Shown piece by piece: positions 1 through 9,421 of a stretch of 64,000 nucleotides of DNA (position 1 is the stretch's first letter; each line of letters starts with the position of its first letter). Both the position numbers and the translations under genes were made by a program. The stretch is from NCBI RefSeq assembly GCF_002797975.1, contig NZ_PGET01000001.1:1984001-2048000 (forward strand), written 5' to 3'. Origin of the DNA: [Clostridium] celerecrescens 18A. Lineage in GTDB: Bacteria; Bacillota; Clostridia; Lachnospirales; Lachnospiraceae. A model generated the notes under the pieces. The model saw nothing but the letters and a program-made list of their open reading frames with translations. It made no database searches and was not told the DNA's origin.

Positions 1-858
1 GCGGCTTTCTCTTTTTCCAGGAAGAAAGCCCACCCATTCCAGCTCCATACGCTCCGCACCGTGTTCTCCGCTGTTTTTAATATGATCCCATACACCAAAT
101 ACAGCCTTTAACAGATCATCCCGAAGTTCTTCTCCACAGGAAATTACATCCCGTTCTCCGCCTCCCAGCTCGATCCACCAGTATCCCGAGGTGACATCAC
201 TGTGATCCCGCAGCCTAAGCTGTTCCTCGTTATAGGTATTGGCCCAGAAAGGCTTTATAAAGGGCACCTCATGGCCCATATCCCGTGCCTTGAACATGAG
301 GGAATTTCCCATGGTATAGGGATCTTCTTTTTCCGGAGCCAGGGATTCTCCATATTGGGAGCTGCTCTCCCTTCCGATCCGGTACTCTGCTCCTGCCTTA
401 GCTCCCAGAACACCGTCACCCGTAGCATCTAAAAACAGAGTACCGAAAATGTGGAAAGTCTTCTCCGTGGTCATCTGCAGGGCATATACTGCCTCGATCC
501 TGTCACCATCGCACAAGACCTCCGTCATATGAGTATTTAAATAAAGGGTCAGGTTTTCCTGATAATGAACCTTTTCCCATAGAACAGAATCAAAAATCGG
601 ATACACCATCTCCGGGTTTCTCCGCTTGTTTTCCAAAAGTATTTCTTCTAATATTCCGGTTTCACGGGCATTTGGAACCGACATGTGATGGTCTGCCCCA
701 CAGATATGCATCCGGATTTCGGAGCTGGCATTGCCGCCCAGAACAGGCCTGTCGTGAATCAAGGCTGTTTTCACACCTCTTCTGGCAGCAGCAATGGCGG
801 CGCAGATGCCGGACATACCACCTCCGACTACAACAAAGTCATAGTGATATGTGTTCAC
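1..858 (-). CDS. FAD-dependent oxidoreductase, 3' part beyond the window
   Basis: The first 286 codons of a flavoprotein that runs off the left edge. The N-terminus carries the dinucleotide-binding motif VVVGGGMSGICAAIAAARRG and then RPVLGGNASSE, typical of the FAD_oxidored (PF12831) family. The start is a GTG whose last two bases are the first two of the upstream gene's TGA stop (GTGA overlap), with a G-rich ribosome binding site inside that gene, so the two are probably translationally coupled. It is the last visible gene of the YesMN/ABC-transporter operon. Such flavoproteins commonly accompany sugar ABC operons in Lachnospiraceae and are thought to oxidise or reduce sugar derivatives. The substrate cannot be read from the sequence. 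It is a different subfamily from its neighbour and shows little resemblance outside the FAD fold. Confidence 0.85.
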   Translation of the reverse strand, partial: MNTYHYDFVVVGGGMSGICAAIAAARRGVKTALIHDRPVLGGNASSEIRMHICGADHHMSVPNARETGILEEILLENKRRNPEMVYPIFDSVLWEKVHYQENLTLYLNTHMTEVLCDGDRIEAVYALQMTTEKTFHIFGTLFLDATGDGVLGAKAGAEYRIGRESSSQYGESLAPEKEDPYTMGNSLMFKARDMGHEVPFIKPFWANTYNEEQLRLRDHSDVTSGYWWIELGGGERDVISCGEELRDDLLKAVFGVWDHIKNSGEHGAERMELEWVGFLPGKRESR

Positions 859-2138
859 GGATTCACCCCCAATTCCATAAGACGGCTTTGAATCTTTCTC
901 ACTTCAAGGTTTCTGGGCACTGTTTCAGAAGCGGCGCACATGGCTGCTGCAATTCCCACCGCCTGCCCCATATTGGCGCAGATTGGCATGACCCGGTAAT
1001 TAGAATGGGCCATATGGGTTCCTGAAATATTTCTTCCCGCAAGATACAGATTGTCAATTTCCAATGGTACGAAACAGCCGTAAGGGATGGTATACCCTTT
1101 TGTCTGAGGAAAATGCTTTTGACTGCCGGTTTCGTCCAGGCCATTACCGGTTAAATTGTGCACGTCAAAATTAAAGCAGGCCTTTGTCACTACCCAGTTA
1201 TCAAATACCCGGGCCTCCAGGATATCCTGCGAACGAATGGTCTCTACGCCCTTAAAATGCCTGGTTTCCCGGATACCCACCAGGGAGGCGGAGCTGATGA
1301 TATAACAGTTTTCAAAACCCGGTACATATCTTCTAAGAAAAGCAACTATTTTCTCCATCTGTTCTCTGCATACCAGGGTTGCCTTAGTCAGATCCTCGGC
1401 ACTTGTACCGTCCACTCCGGTGCAGTTGGTCATATTGCAGGTGACCACTCCAGGAAGCGTTGTTTTGTAAAGGAGTACATGACCCGCAGGTTCTGGTAGA
1501 TGCTGCTTCCCCAGCTCCTGTAAATCCCCGTCAGGAAGGTCAAAGCTTTCTTCAAAGCCACCGGGAAAAACACCTTTCTCCTCATCCACGCCTGCCACCT
1601 TAAACATGATCGTAGCCGGCTGCATGAGTCCGTCGCGTTCTCTGCCCTTTAAGTAGGGAGCCCCGGCCTTTGCCGCTATATCGCCATCTCCTGTAGAGTC
1701 TATGACGATCTTCGCAAGGACAGCCTCTCTGCCAGACTTGCTTTCCAGGATCACTCCCTTGATCACATTCCCCTCCATAACAACATCACTGGCAAAGGTA
1801 TACAGTCTGAGGCTTACCCCTGCCTCCGTAAGCATGCGGAGAAACACTGTCTTTAAGCGCTCAGGATTAATGATCTGACGGCCTTCCCCGGAAAACTCTG
1901 CCGAACGGCTCAGGATTTCCTCATAAAATCCCCCTTCTGTATTTCCCGTCCAGTGGCTCATAAGTCCTGCTGTGGCGATTCCTCCCACATCTCCGGCCTG
2001 CTCCACCAGCATAGTCACAGCGCCTTCTCTTGCCGCTGCAACCGCTGCTCCTATTCCTGCCGGTCCTGCCCCAAGCACCAGCACATCAACCTCACGTATT
2101 ACAGGTATCTCTCTTTTATTTTCCGTTACATATTTCAT
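855..2138 (-). CDS. FAD-dependent oxidoreductase (FAD_oxidored family)
   Basis: A complete 427-residue flavoprotein. Near the N-terminus, VLVLGAGPAGIGAAVAAAREG is the Rossmann FAD-binding loop, followed by GGIATAGLMSHW, and STGDGDIAAKAGAP in the middle is the usual second FAD contact. Near the C-terminus LYLAGRNISGTHMAHSNYR closes the FAD site, as in the PF12831 family. It starts 10 bases after the second permease gene and overlaps the next flavoprotein by 4 bases, so it belongs to the same operon. The context (sugar ABC importer, two-component sensor) suggests redox modification of an imported sugar or sugar acid. The exact reaction is unknown. Confidence 0.85.
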   Translation of the reverse strand: MKYVTENKREIPVIREVDVLVLGAGPAGIGAAVAAAREGAVTMLVEQAGDVGGIATAGLMSHWTGNTEGGFYEEILSRSAEFSGEGRQIINPERLKTVFLRMLTEAGVSLRLYTFASDVVMEGNVIKGVILESKSGREAVLAKIVIDSTGDGDIAAKAGAPYLKGRERDGLMQPATIMFKVAGVDEEKGVFPGGFEESFDLPDGDLQELGKQHLPEPAGHVLLYKTTLPGVVTCNMTNCTGVDGTSAEDLTKATLVCREQMEKIVAFLRRYVPGFENCYIISSASLVGIRETRHFKGVETIRSQDILEARVFDNWVVTKACFNFDVHNLTGNGLDETGSQKHFPQTKGYTIPYGCFVPLEIDNLYLAGRNISGTHMAHSNYRVMPICANMGQAVGIAAAMCAASETVPRNLEVRKIQSRLMELGVNP

Positions 2139-2148
2139 ATTCTCAACC

Positions 2149-3000
2149 TTATCCTTTCACTGCACCAGCCACCAGGCCCTTGACAAGAAACTTCTGCCCC
2201 AGTAAAAATACGAGAAAAGCCGGAATCAGGGCAGATGCCGCTGCTGCCATGACAAGATTATACTCCGTCACACTTTCTTCTATAAAATTCGTAAGGGCAA
2301 TAGGAATTGTATACAATCGCCAATCGCTCAAAAACACCAGTGGCTCCAGATAGCTGTTCCAGTTCCACAGGAACACTACCATTGCAAGAGATGCCATATT
2401 TGGTTTAGCAATAGGCACCATGATCTTTAGCCATATGAGAAACTCGTGGGCTCCATCTACCCTTGCCGACTCTCTCAGTTCATCCGGAATCTGCATAAAA
2501 TACTGGCGCATGAGAAATGTGCCTGTAATGGTAATAAGTCCCGGAAGAATCAGGGTTAAGTGGGTTCCAGTGAGCCCCATTTTATTGAACATGACAAACT
2601 TGGGGATCAGGGTCACCTGACTGGGGATCATCATGGTCGCCAGATAGATCAGGAAGAGGATATTTCGTCCTCTGAACTTTATTTTTGCAAAGGCATACCC
2701 TGCCAGTGTGCTGGTAAGCACTGATCCCGTCAGATTGATGACAGCGATCTTTATGGAGTTCCAGTATGCCAGGCCAAAATGGTAATCCCTGACAGCCAGG
2801 CCTCCCACATTCCACACTTTCTTGTAATTATCAGGATAAAAATATTTTGGTATCCATTCAATCGGCAGCTTCATGACATCCAGTGGAAGCTTCATTGATG
2901 CCGAAAGCATCCATAAAAACGGGGTGACCATGGAGACTGCCAGAGCCCCTATGACTACGGTAAACAGGATCCTAAGGATGATCCGCTGATGTTTCTTCAT
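2149..3000 (-). CDS. Carbohydrate ABC transporter permease (MalG-like)
   Basis: A 283-residue inner-membrane permease of the binding-protein-dependent sugar importer class. About six hydrophobic segments are visible. The EAA loop reads ELRESARVDGAHEFLIWLKI (about residues 184-203) and docks the ATPase. The C-terminus QKFLVKGLVAGAVKG is typical of MalG/UgpE-like subunits. It pairs with the upstream permease (3123-4019) and the binding protein (4099-5496). No ATPase gene is in the cluster, so a shared MsmK-type ATPase encoded elsewhere probably powers it. The start has AAAGGAGG at good spacing, placed just after a tandemly duplicated spacer. Confidence 0.92.
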   Translation of the reverse strand: MKKHQRIILRILFTVVIGALAVSMVTPFLWMLSASMKLPLDVMKLPIEWIPKYFYPDNYKKVWNVGGLAVRDYHFGLAYWNSIKIAVINLTGSVLTSTLAGYAFAKIKFRGRNILFLIYLATMMIPSQVTLIPKFVMFNKMGLTGTHLTLILPGLITITGTFLMRQYFMQIPDELRESARVDGAHEFLIWLKIMVPIAKPNMASLAMVVFLWNWNSYLEPLVFLSDWRLYTIPIALTNFIEESVTEYNLVMAAAASALIPAFLVFLLGQKFLVKGLVAGAVKG

Positions 3001-3013
3001 TCCAGGCGCCTCC

Positions 3014-3117
3014 TTTCATCTTTATTGCCCATTTCCTTTGGGCATACAGGTATACCCGCAGGGTGTTTCATCTTTATTGCCCATTTCCTTTGGGCATACA
3101 GGTATACCCGCAGGGTG
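3014..3117. repeat. Perfect tandem duplication, 52 bp x 2, in an intercistronic spacer
   Basis: Positions 3014-3065 are repeated exactly at 3066-3117, followed by three more matching bases. Each unit contains a small inverted repeat (GCCCA...TGGGC) and the palindrome GGTATACC. The duplication fills almost the whole gap between the two permease genes and leaves the downstream ribosome binding site intact. Exact identity implies a recent event. Confidence 0.95.
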
Positions 3118-3122
3118 TTTTC

Positions 3123-4019
3123 TTAATAGCTGACCCATTTTTTCTGCCCCGCCCATTGGAACATGGTTATGCCAAAGAGGATCAGGAACAATATCCACGA
3201 CATGGCGGAAGCATATCCCATCTTGTAGAAGGTAAAGGCCGAAGTATAAATATAGTAAACCAACACATTGGTGGCCGTTCCGGGGCCGCCCCTTGTCATG
3301 ATCTGAATAGGCGCAAACACCTGGAACGAGGTAATAAACGTAGTAATGATCAGAAAAAAGGTAGTGGGTGACAAAAACGGGATCGTAAGCTTAAAGAATT
3401 TCTGAATCTCTCCTGCTCCGTCAATATCCGCCGCCTCATAAACATCCTGAGGAAGTCCCTGAAGTGCCGATGTATAGATCATATTGGCATATCCCACTCC
3501 CGACCATACGGTCATGAGCATCAGCGCGGGCAAAGCCCATGTTGTATCTCCAAGCCACTGGGGAGGATTCTCCACTCCAAATAACTTCACCATCTGGGTA
3601 AATGGGCCCCAGGGGGAATACATCATCACCCAAACAATGGCAACCGCTACGATATTGGATATGTAGGGCATAAAAAGCGCCAGCCTCATGGGAAGTCTGG
3701 CAACGCAGTATTTATCAATGATGACCGCTAATACCAGTGCCAGAAAAACGGTCACCGGTACCACTCCAACCGCAAAAATGATGGTGTTGAACAGGGAACT
3801 GGTAAACCATCCATCCTGCCACATGTCAACAAAATTTTTAAGGCCGATAAAATCCCAGTTGCCGATCCCTTTGGTATAATCCCAGTTCGTAAAGCTGATG
3901 ATCAGGGAAAAGATCATGGGAAATAAGGTAAAAAGGCATACACCAATAATATTGGGCAGAATGAAAGCATAGCCGGTTAAATCCACCTTTAACTGTCTGC
4001 TAAGCCTGATTTTCTTCAT
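3123..4019 (-). CDS. Carbohydrate ABC transporter permease (MalF/UgpA-like)
   Basis: The first permease of the sugar importer, 298 residues from the chosen start. Six hydrophobic segments are visible. The EAA loop is DVYEAADIDGAGEIQKFFKL, the contact to the ATPase. The conserved end is FTFYKMGYASAMSWILFLI, typical of this family. The open frame extends 33 codons further upstream, but the ATG at 4017-4019 has GGAGG 11 bases before it and gives the usual MKK-type cytoplasmic start. It follows the binding-protein gene across a strong intercistronic stem-loop (4047-4091). Confidence 0.92.
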   Translation of the reverse strand: MKKIRLSRQLKVDLTGYAFILPNIIGVCLFTLFPMIFSLIISFTNWDYTKGIGNWDFIGLKNFVDMWQDGWFTSSLFNTIIFAVGVVPVTVFLALVLAVIIDKYCVARLPMRLALFMPYISNIVAVAIVWVMMYSPWGPFTQMVKLFGVENPPQWLGDTTWALPALMLMTVWSGVGYANMIYTSALQGLPQDVYEAADIDGAGEIQKFFKLTIPFLSPTTFFLIITTFITSFQVFAPIQIMTRGGPGTATNVLVYYIYTSAFTFYKMGYASAMSWILFLILFGITMFQWAGQKKWVSY

Positions 4020-4046
4020 GTTCAGTGGTTCCCTCCTTTCTTTTTT

Positions 4047-4091
4047 ATTTTCCCGGGGCTGCGTAATGGAAACAGCCTCCCCGGGAATTTT
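4047..4091 (-). promoter_or_regulatory. Intercistronic GC-rich stem-loop after binding-protein gene
   Basis: Arms built on TTCCCGGGG-CTG and CAG-CCTCCCCGGGAA form a long stem with a two-base bulge, between the binding-protein stop and the first permease. On the minus strand the stem is followed by an A-rich, not T-rich, run, so it is not an intrinsic terminator. A second short inverted repeat (CGGGAA/TTCCCG) overlaps its right flank. By analogy with malE-malF it probably stabilises the binding-protein part of the mRNA. Confidence 0.65.
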
Positions 4092-4098
4092 TTCCCGA

Positions 4099-5496
4099 TT
4101 ATTTCTGCAAAAGCTCATCAGCTCTGGCTTTGGCCTTATTCATGCCTTCTTCTGCCGTCTGCTTTCCGATAAAGATCCCTTCCAGTTCTTCCACCGCGAT
4201 TTTCTTTACTTCCGCAATATGGTTGGTGATAGAGGGAACCGCGTAATTGTCTGCCGGTGTTATGAGGATCTTCTGGGTGGTTTCCGCATCTAAATAATCC
4301 TCTGCTCCCATGACAAACGCCTCTGTTACCTCAAGGGCATTATAGGTGTTGGAAGCCGGTACACGTCCTCCTTCCACTACGGGAAGCATTCCCTCGGTAG
4401 CGTACCATTTTGCAAATTCCCATGCGGCGTCAATGTTCTGGGACTTTGGATTGATGCAAAGATGATCTCCATAGCCTCCCTGAGTGTAATTTCTCTGTCC
4501 TTTTTCCACCACAGGATAAGGGGCGAATGCAGTCTTAAAGTCATGAGGATAACTAGCCTGGTCCTTAACGCTTCTTACAATCCACGGCCCCACCGTCATG
4601 GCAGATTTTCCTGTCAGGAACATGCTTTCCTGAGACAGCTTCTGGGTCACAGAATCCGTATGAGTTGGAGATGTTTTATCCACATTCATCATGTTATTGA
4701 TCAGTTCAACGGATTTAAGCACCACAGGATCATCAAAGCTGGTTTCCTTGTCATTTTTATACATAGGATCTCCGCCGCTTGTCTGGGCTACCAGGTACGT
4801 GAAAAGATAGGTCAGATCCTGCTGGGAATTCCAAAACATGCCGTAAACCTTATCCTGACCTTCTCCATGAGTAAGCTTTTTGGAGATCTCACGGAATTCG
4901 TCAAACGTCCATTCCGTAGGAATCTCTATCCCAGCCGCTTCAAACATGTCTTCATTTAGAACGATTCCGTACTGATCCAGCTTTGTAGGAATGGAAAAAG
5001 GCTTTCCGTTTATGTAATACGCCTCCGCCAGAGACCCGAAATATTTTGTCATTTGGAAATCATCACGGGCAATCAGTTCTGAAAGATCCAGTGCCATGTT
5101 TCCTTCCGCACGCTTTGTCAGAACATCGGTGCTGTATGTCATATAAAGGTCCACACCATCTCCTGATAGAAGATTTGTTTCCAGTTTTAAATTTCCCGTA
5201 TCATCATTTACAAACCGTTCGTACTCTACCTGTATCCCTTTGTCCTTGTAGAGCTGGTTAAAATTATCACAAACAGCCTGAGGACCTGCTTCCGCAGGAA
5301 CACCTCCCCACATCCGCAAAACAACAGGTTCTCCATTTCCTGCTTTTGGCGTTTCTGCTTTTGATTCGTCCGTTTTTGCAGTTTCCTCAGACGCAGTTAC
5401 CTGTTCCGATTTCTGGCCGCTCTGACAGCCGGCCATCACTGACATTGCCATTAGAGATGCCATGCCGAGTGCCCCTAATTTTTTCCACTTTCTCAT
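4099..5496 (-). CDS. Extracellular sugar-binding lipoprotein
   Basis: A 465-residue binding protein of the ABC importer, anchored outside the membrane as a lipoprotein. It has a basic N-terminus, a hydrophobic stretch and the lipobox SVMAGC with the lipidated cysteine at about residue 23. A Ser/Glu/Thr-rich linker follows, and then the SBP_bac_1 fold (VVLRMWGG at its start, and AWEFAKWYATEG near the C-terminal third). An in-frame TTG lies five codons upstream. The ATG at 5494-5496 was chosen because GGAGG lies eight bases before it. It is the first transport gene after the two-component system. The 157-base gap may carry a separate promoter, but none was clear. The sugar is unknown. Confidence 0.93.
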   Translation of the reverse strand: MRKWKKLGALGMASLMAMSVMAGCQSGQKSEQVTASEETAKTDESKAETPKAGNGEPVVLRMWGGVPAEAGPQAVCDNFNQLYKDKGIQVEYERFVNDDTGNLKLETNLLSGDGVDLYMTYSTDVLTKRAEGNMALDLSELIARDDFQMTKYFGSLAEAYYINGKPFSIPTKLDQYGIVLNEDMFEAAGIEIPTEWTFDEFREISKKLTHGEGQDKVYGMFWNSQQDLTYLFTYLVAQTSGGDPMYKNDKETSFDDPVVLKSVELINNMMNVDKTSPTHTDSVTQKLSQESMFLTGKSAMTVGPWIVRSVKDQASYPHDFKTAFAPYPVVEKGQRNYTQGGYGDHLCINPKSQNIDAAWEFAKWYATEGMLPVVEGGRVPASNTYNALEVTEAFVMGAEDYLDAETTQKILITPADNYAVPSITNHIAEVKKIAVEELEGIFIGKQTAEEGMNKAKARADELLQK

Positions 5497-5653
5497 TATA
5501 CCTTCCTCCAATAGTTTTGATTTCTTTTATACTATAGCAAAAACAGCAGACAAGTGATATCCCTCTGCCTGCTGTCTTTCTTTCAATTCTTTCGATTTCC
5601 GGCTCCACTGGTTTCTTCCTTTACCAATACTTTAAAATCCTGCTATTTTTCTT

Positions 5654-7291
5654 TCAGATCCTACTATTTTCCTCCACTTTCTTTAACCAAGCCTGGCGAT
5701 ATTCCAAAGGAGACTGCCCCACGCTCTTTTTAAACTGGGTGCTGAAATAATTGGGATTAAAGATTCCAACCTCATCTGCAATCTCATTTACCTTTAAATC
5801 GCTGCTTTCCAGCAAGTATCTGGCATGCTCCATCCTCACCCGGTATACGTATTCCACAAAGCTAATCCCTTCTTCCTTTTTAAAAACATGGGAAAAATAA
5901 CTGCCGCTCATGTTCACCATAGCCGCAATTTCTGCAACCTGCAATTCTTCCTTCATATGGCTTCGGACAAAACTTTTTGCTTCGGCAACCTCTTTTCTCA
6001 ATATTCTGCCGCTGTTTGACTCATACTCCTTTTTATACTGTTCCAACAATTCCAATACGGATTGCCTGATTTTTTCAAGATATGTATAATCATTGATGGA
6101 AGCCTCCATGTTTATTCCGTTCTTATCCAGGAACAGATCTATATCAGCTTGGCTGCGGGCAAAGGAGGCCGCCAGGGTTCCATAGGCCTTTCTCAGAAGA
6201 TAACGGATTTCCTCAGGCTCACAACGGTTCTTTTCTTTCAGAAATTCAAATAATTCATTAAGAAACTTCCTCATCCCAAAAAAGTCGTGTTCCGCCGCCA
6301 GACGTTCTAAAACAGAGCTGTGAAATTCGGGCGGAAGAACCGCCTCTTCCTTAACATTCCTCTCGTGTGGATGAAGCTTTCCAGGTTCCGAAAAAAAGCG
6401 CATATTTAACGTGACCCGGTTCTGAGCAATGGCATCCTTTAACCCTTTGATCCCTGTACATTCCCTGCTCAATGCTCCGCTTACCTCCAGGCCGTAGTAC
6501 TGTCTGGCACAGTTGGAAAAGATGCCAAACTCCTTCTCCATCGCTGTAAAAAAGGCCTTATGATCCTGATTTCCCGCCAGGTTTACTGCCACAGCAAAAT
6601 CATATTCCCCATATTGGAACACTTCTGCACGGTGATGGCGGCTGAACAATTCGCTAAGGATATTTTCCATGGTAAATATAAGGAGCTCCAAATCCATAAA
6701 ATCCCCCTTTTTTCTTACCACTTTAAAATCATCGATGGTAATGGAGAGGATATGGAACGGATGGTCAAAATTTACAGAAAGAGGCAGCCTCATCAGTTCC
6801 TCTAAATATTTCTTCAAAAAGGTTTCAGAGTTTAAAATTCTTTTAAACAATCCTCTTTTTATGACTTCCAAATTCCGTTCCGCCAGTGCAGAGGTTTCCT
6901 GGACTGTGTCGGTCCCTTTCCCTACGGAGGTGGCTTCATCCATGATTTTCAGCAGCTCCTCCGGCTTCACCGTCAATTTAAAAACATAATCAAACGCCCC
7001 CATTTTCATGGCATTTCTTACATTGTCAAAATCATTATAACTGCTTAAGACAATAAACTGGATGTGAGGATATTTTTCCCTGCACTCAGAGATAAGCTCA
7101 AAGCCATCCACCGGGCTCATCTTTAAATCCGTAAGAACGATATCCGGCTGGTACTGTCTGATCTTTTGAAGTGCCTCTTCCCCATCCGATGCATCACAGA
7201 CAATCTGGTATCCGTAGTTTTCCCATTTAATCAATGACTGGATTCCCAGGCGCACCAAAACCTCATCATCTACAATCATCACCCTTTTCAT
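5654..7291 (-). CDS. YesN-type response regulator with AraC DNA-binding domain
   Basis: A 545-residue cytoplasmic regulator. The N-terminus is a receiver domain: acidic MIVDDE, phosphorylatable Asp in DIVLTDLKM (about residue 55), and KLTVKP with the conserved Lys near 105. A long linker follows, and at the C-terminus are two helix-turn-helix units of the AraC type, ending NPNYFSTQFKKSVGQSPLEYR. It overlaps the histidine kinase gene by 26 bases, so the two are coupled. It probably activates the sugar ABC operon directly downstream in response to an extracellular ligand. Confidence 0.94.
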   Translation of the reverse strand: MKRVMIVDDEVLVRLGIQSLIKWENYGYQIVCDASDGEEALQKIRQYQPDIVLTDLKMSPVDGFELISECREKYPHIQFIVLSSYNDFDNVRNAMKMGAFDYVFKLTVKPEELLKIMDEATSVGKGTDTVQETSALAERNLEVIKRGLFKRILNSETFLKKYLEELMRLPLSVNFDHPFHILSITIDDFKVVRKKGDFMDLELLIFTMENILSELFSRHHRAEVFQYGEYDFAVAVNLAGNQDHKAFFTAMEKEFGIFSNCARQYYGLEVSGALSRECTGIKGLKDAIAQNRVTLNMRFFSEPGKLHPHERNVKEEAVLPPEFHSSVLERLAAEHDFFGMRKFLNELFEFLKEKNRCEPEEIRYLLRKAYGTLAASFARSQADIDLFLDKNGINMEASINDYTYLEKIRQSVLELLEQYKKEYESNSGRILRKEVAEAKSFVRSHMKEELQVAEIAAMVNMSGSYFSHVFKKEEGISFVEYVYRVRMEHARYLLESSDLKVNEIADEVGIFNPNYFSTQFKKSVGQSPLEYRQAWLKKVEENSRI

Positions 7292-9089
7292 CCCCTGACT
7301 TCTCCTCTCTGATTACCGGAAGTGTGAACAATACCACCGTCCCTCTTGTTTTAAGACTTTCTATGGCCAGCCCATACTCATTGCCAAAGGTAATTCGGAT
7401 ATACTCATCCACATTCTTGATTCCGATGCCTGTCAGCTTGCTTTCCTTTATCCGACCTTCTCTGGAGGCCTCAAATTGCCTGATCACATTGGGGGAAATA
7501 CCCACTCCGTCATCCTCCACATATATGTTAAGGTTGTCCTCCTCTGCAGATCCGTAAATCCGGATCAGGATTTCCTCCCTTTCCTTGTCATATCCATGAA
7601 TGACAGCATTTTCTACAATGGGCTGAAGGATGAATTTAGCTGTTTTCAAATTCATGAGATCTTCTTCAAGATCCATTTCCAGCCTGCAATGATTTCCGTA
7701 ACGGCAGTTCTGGATATAAAGATAATTCCTGATGTTCTCCACTTCTTCCGCCACCGTTACCAGGCAGTTTTCCCTGCTCATGCTGTATTTTAATATATGG
7801 GCCAGAGCGTCGATTCCATCTACGATATTGTCCGCTCCTCTTATGATCGCCATCCAACGGATGGTTGACAGGGTATTGAATAGAAAATGAGGATTTAACT
7901 GTGCCCGCAAAGATTCATACCGGTATTTTTCCTTTATCTCGTGCTCATTTTTAAGTTCTTCAAACAAATGGCGGATGTTAATGGACATTTGCCGGAAGGA
8001 GCGGTTTAACTGTCCGATTTCATCGGACCGCTTCATGTCGATATTTTTTAAATCCATGTCCAGCGTATAAATTTCCATCTGACCGCTGAGTTTTACAATG
8101 GGCTTTACCAGCATCCTGATGGAAAGATACAGAATTAAGACCAGCGCGCATATGACGATCAGGATGATCAGATTCATCCTGTGCCCGATCATTTCCACCT
8201 GATTGGTCACTTCCTGATAATTGGTGAAATGAAAGACTTTCATCTGCTGATCGTTAAACACCCACGGCTTTGGTATGGTGTAATAGCTTATAAGAAAGTT
8301 CCCTCCTGCAGACTGATACCGCAGGTTCCCGCTTTTTTTCTTCTCCGTCTCCTGGAACAGATTTCTTATATCCTCTTCGTGAATGAGCCCCTGGGTGTCA
8401 TTTTGCAAAAGCACAGTTCCTTCTCCAACACAGACATAGGCCATGTCACCTGCATAGGCATATTCCATTAACAGGTCGCTGAACTTTTTCTGGTCAATGC
8501 TGATAATAAGTGTTCCTATGACATTACCCGTCGTATAATCATTGAGCAGGGATTTTGCCAGGGAAATATAGGTCTGGTCTTTCTGTTCACCAATGATGTA
8601 AGCCGGATTAAACATGGACCATACAATATGCCCATTGTTCTCCCTGCTCTTTTTCACCCAATCCTGATCCAGGAGAAACTGGTAATCCTGGTAATTCATG
8701 CTCCAGTTGGAGTAAATCCTGCTGTAATCATCAAACAGGAGGATCTTCATATCCTGAACGAAATCAAATCCGCTGGCGATGCTGAGCTTATGTATCATCT
8801 GGTCAAAGTACTTCGTGTTGTCATATTCAGACGTATTGGGATCTGTTATGCGCCTTTGCAGATCCTCGTCATATACAAAGACATTGGTCAAAGCGGCGAT
8901 GTTCTGTAAATTATCGCAGATATTCCGTTCTCCCCTTGATATGTTCTGAATAACTTTTTCACTCAGCTTTTCCTGGATAAAATGTTCCATGCTGACTCGT
9001 ACGTAAATACAAGTTCCTGCCAAAGGCATGACCACGCATAGCAGTAACAGCAGAAACATCCGAACAGATAATTTAGAAGGCTTTTTCAT
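7266..9089 (-). CDS. YesM-type sensor histidine kinase
   Basis: A 607-residue membrane sensor kinase. The order is an N-terminal membrane helix (VRMFLLLLLCVVMPLAGTCI), an extracellular Cache-like sensor of about 260 residues, a second helix (LIILIVICALVLILYLSIRM), a HAMP linker, the His_kinase motif QLNPHFLFNTLSTIRW (PF06580, with the phospho-acceptor His), and a HATPase domain with DDGVGI and GIGIKNV. An ATG eight codons upstream was rejected because the AGAGGAAAAGGG ribosome binding site sits right before the ATG at 9087-9089. First gene of the operon. Confidence 0.94.
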   Translation of the reverse strand: MKKPSKLSVRMFLLLLLCVVMPLAGTCIYVRVSMEHFIQEKLSEKVIQNISRGERNICDNLQNIAALTNVFVYDEDLQRRITDPNTSEYDNTKYFDQMIHKLSIASGFDFVQDMKILLFDDYSRIYSNWSMNYQDYQFLLDQDWVKKSRENNGHIVWSMFNPAYIIGEQKDQTYISLAKSLLNDYTTGNVIGTLIISIDQKKFSDLLMEYAYAGDMAYVCVGEGTVLLQNDTQGLIHEEDIRNLFQETEKKKSGNLRYQSAGGNFLISYYTIPKPWVFNDQQMKVFHFTNYQEVTNQVEMIGHRMNLIILIVICALVLILYLSIRMLVKPIVKLSGQMEIYTLDMDLKNIDMKRSDEIGQLNRSFRQMSINIRHLFEELKNEHEIKEKYRYESLRAQLNPHFLFNTLSTIRWMAIIRGADNIVDGIDALAHILKYSMSRENCLVTVAEEVENIRNYLYIQNCRYGNHCRLEMDLEEDLMNLKTAKFILQPIVENAVIHGYDKEREEILIRIYGSAEEDNLNIYVEDDGVGISPNVIRQFEASREGRIKESKLTGIGIKNVDEYIRITFGNEYGLAIESLKTRGTVVLFTLPVIREEKSGDEKGDDCR

Positions 9090-9170
9090 CCCTTTTCCTC
9101 TTTCCGGTATCATCTATATGCAGCTCCATATATCCTTGCGCGATGAATATCTGTAAATATGGTAATTTTT

Positions 9171-9198
9171 ATTATAGCAAATATTTTATTTTCTGCAA
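9171..9198 (-). promoter_or_regulatory. Sigma-A promoter for the YesMN/ABC operon
   Basis: On the minus strand TTGCAG (9193-9198), 16 bases, then TATAAT (9171-9176), about 80 bases before the histidine kinase start. A good match with near-ideal spacing in an AT-rich gap. Confidence 0.6.
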
Positions 9199-9219
9199 AG
9201 ATGGGCATTTTTTTTAATA

Positions 9220-9233
9220 TGTAAACGTTTCGT
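9220..9233. promoter_or_regulatory. Partial cre (CcpA) site
   Basis: TGTAAACGTTTCGT matches the cre consensus TGWNANCGNTNWCA except at its last two positions. It lies about 22 bases upstream of the -35 box. Carbon-catabolite control of a sugar operon is plausible, but the last two conserved bases are missing. Confidence 0.35.
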
Positions 9234-9367
9234 AAATCTTAATTGGTATTTTCGCTTTAAATCCAGCATTTTTTAATTGACTTCATTTCATATTTATATA
9301 TAAAAGCAATACAATCCACAACATCTTTTTAATAACTCATTATTCACAATCTGTTATTAACTCAAAA

Positions 9368-9397
9368 GGCTGTGTGCTAAATAATTAGCACACAGCC
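9368..9397 (-). terminator. Intrinsic terminator after cutC
   Basis: A perfect 13-bp stem GGCTGTGTGCTAA/TTAGCACACAGCC with a four-base loop. On the minus strand it is followed by TTTT. It ends the PTS/SIS/cutC operon. Confidence 0.85.
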
Positions 9398-9421
9398 CAG
9401 CTGGAATTTTTTTAAACTACA

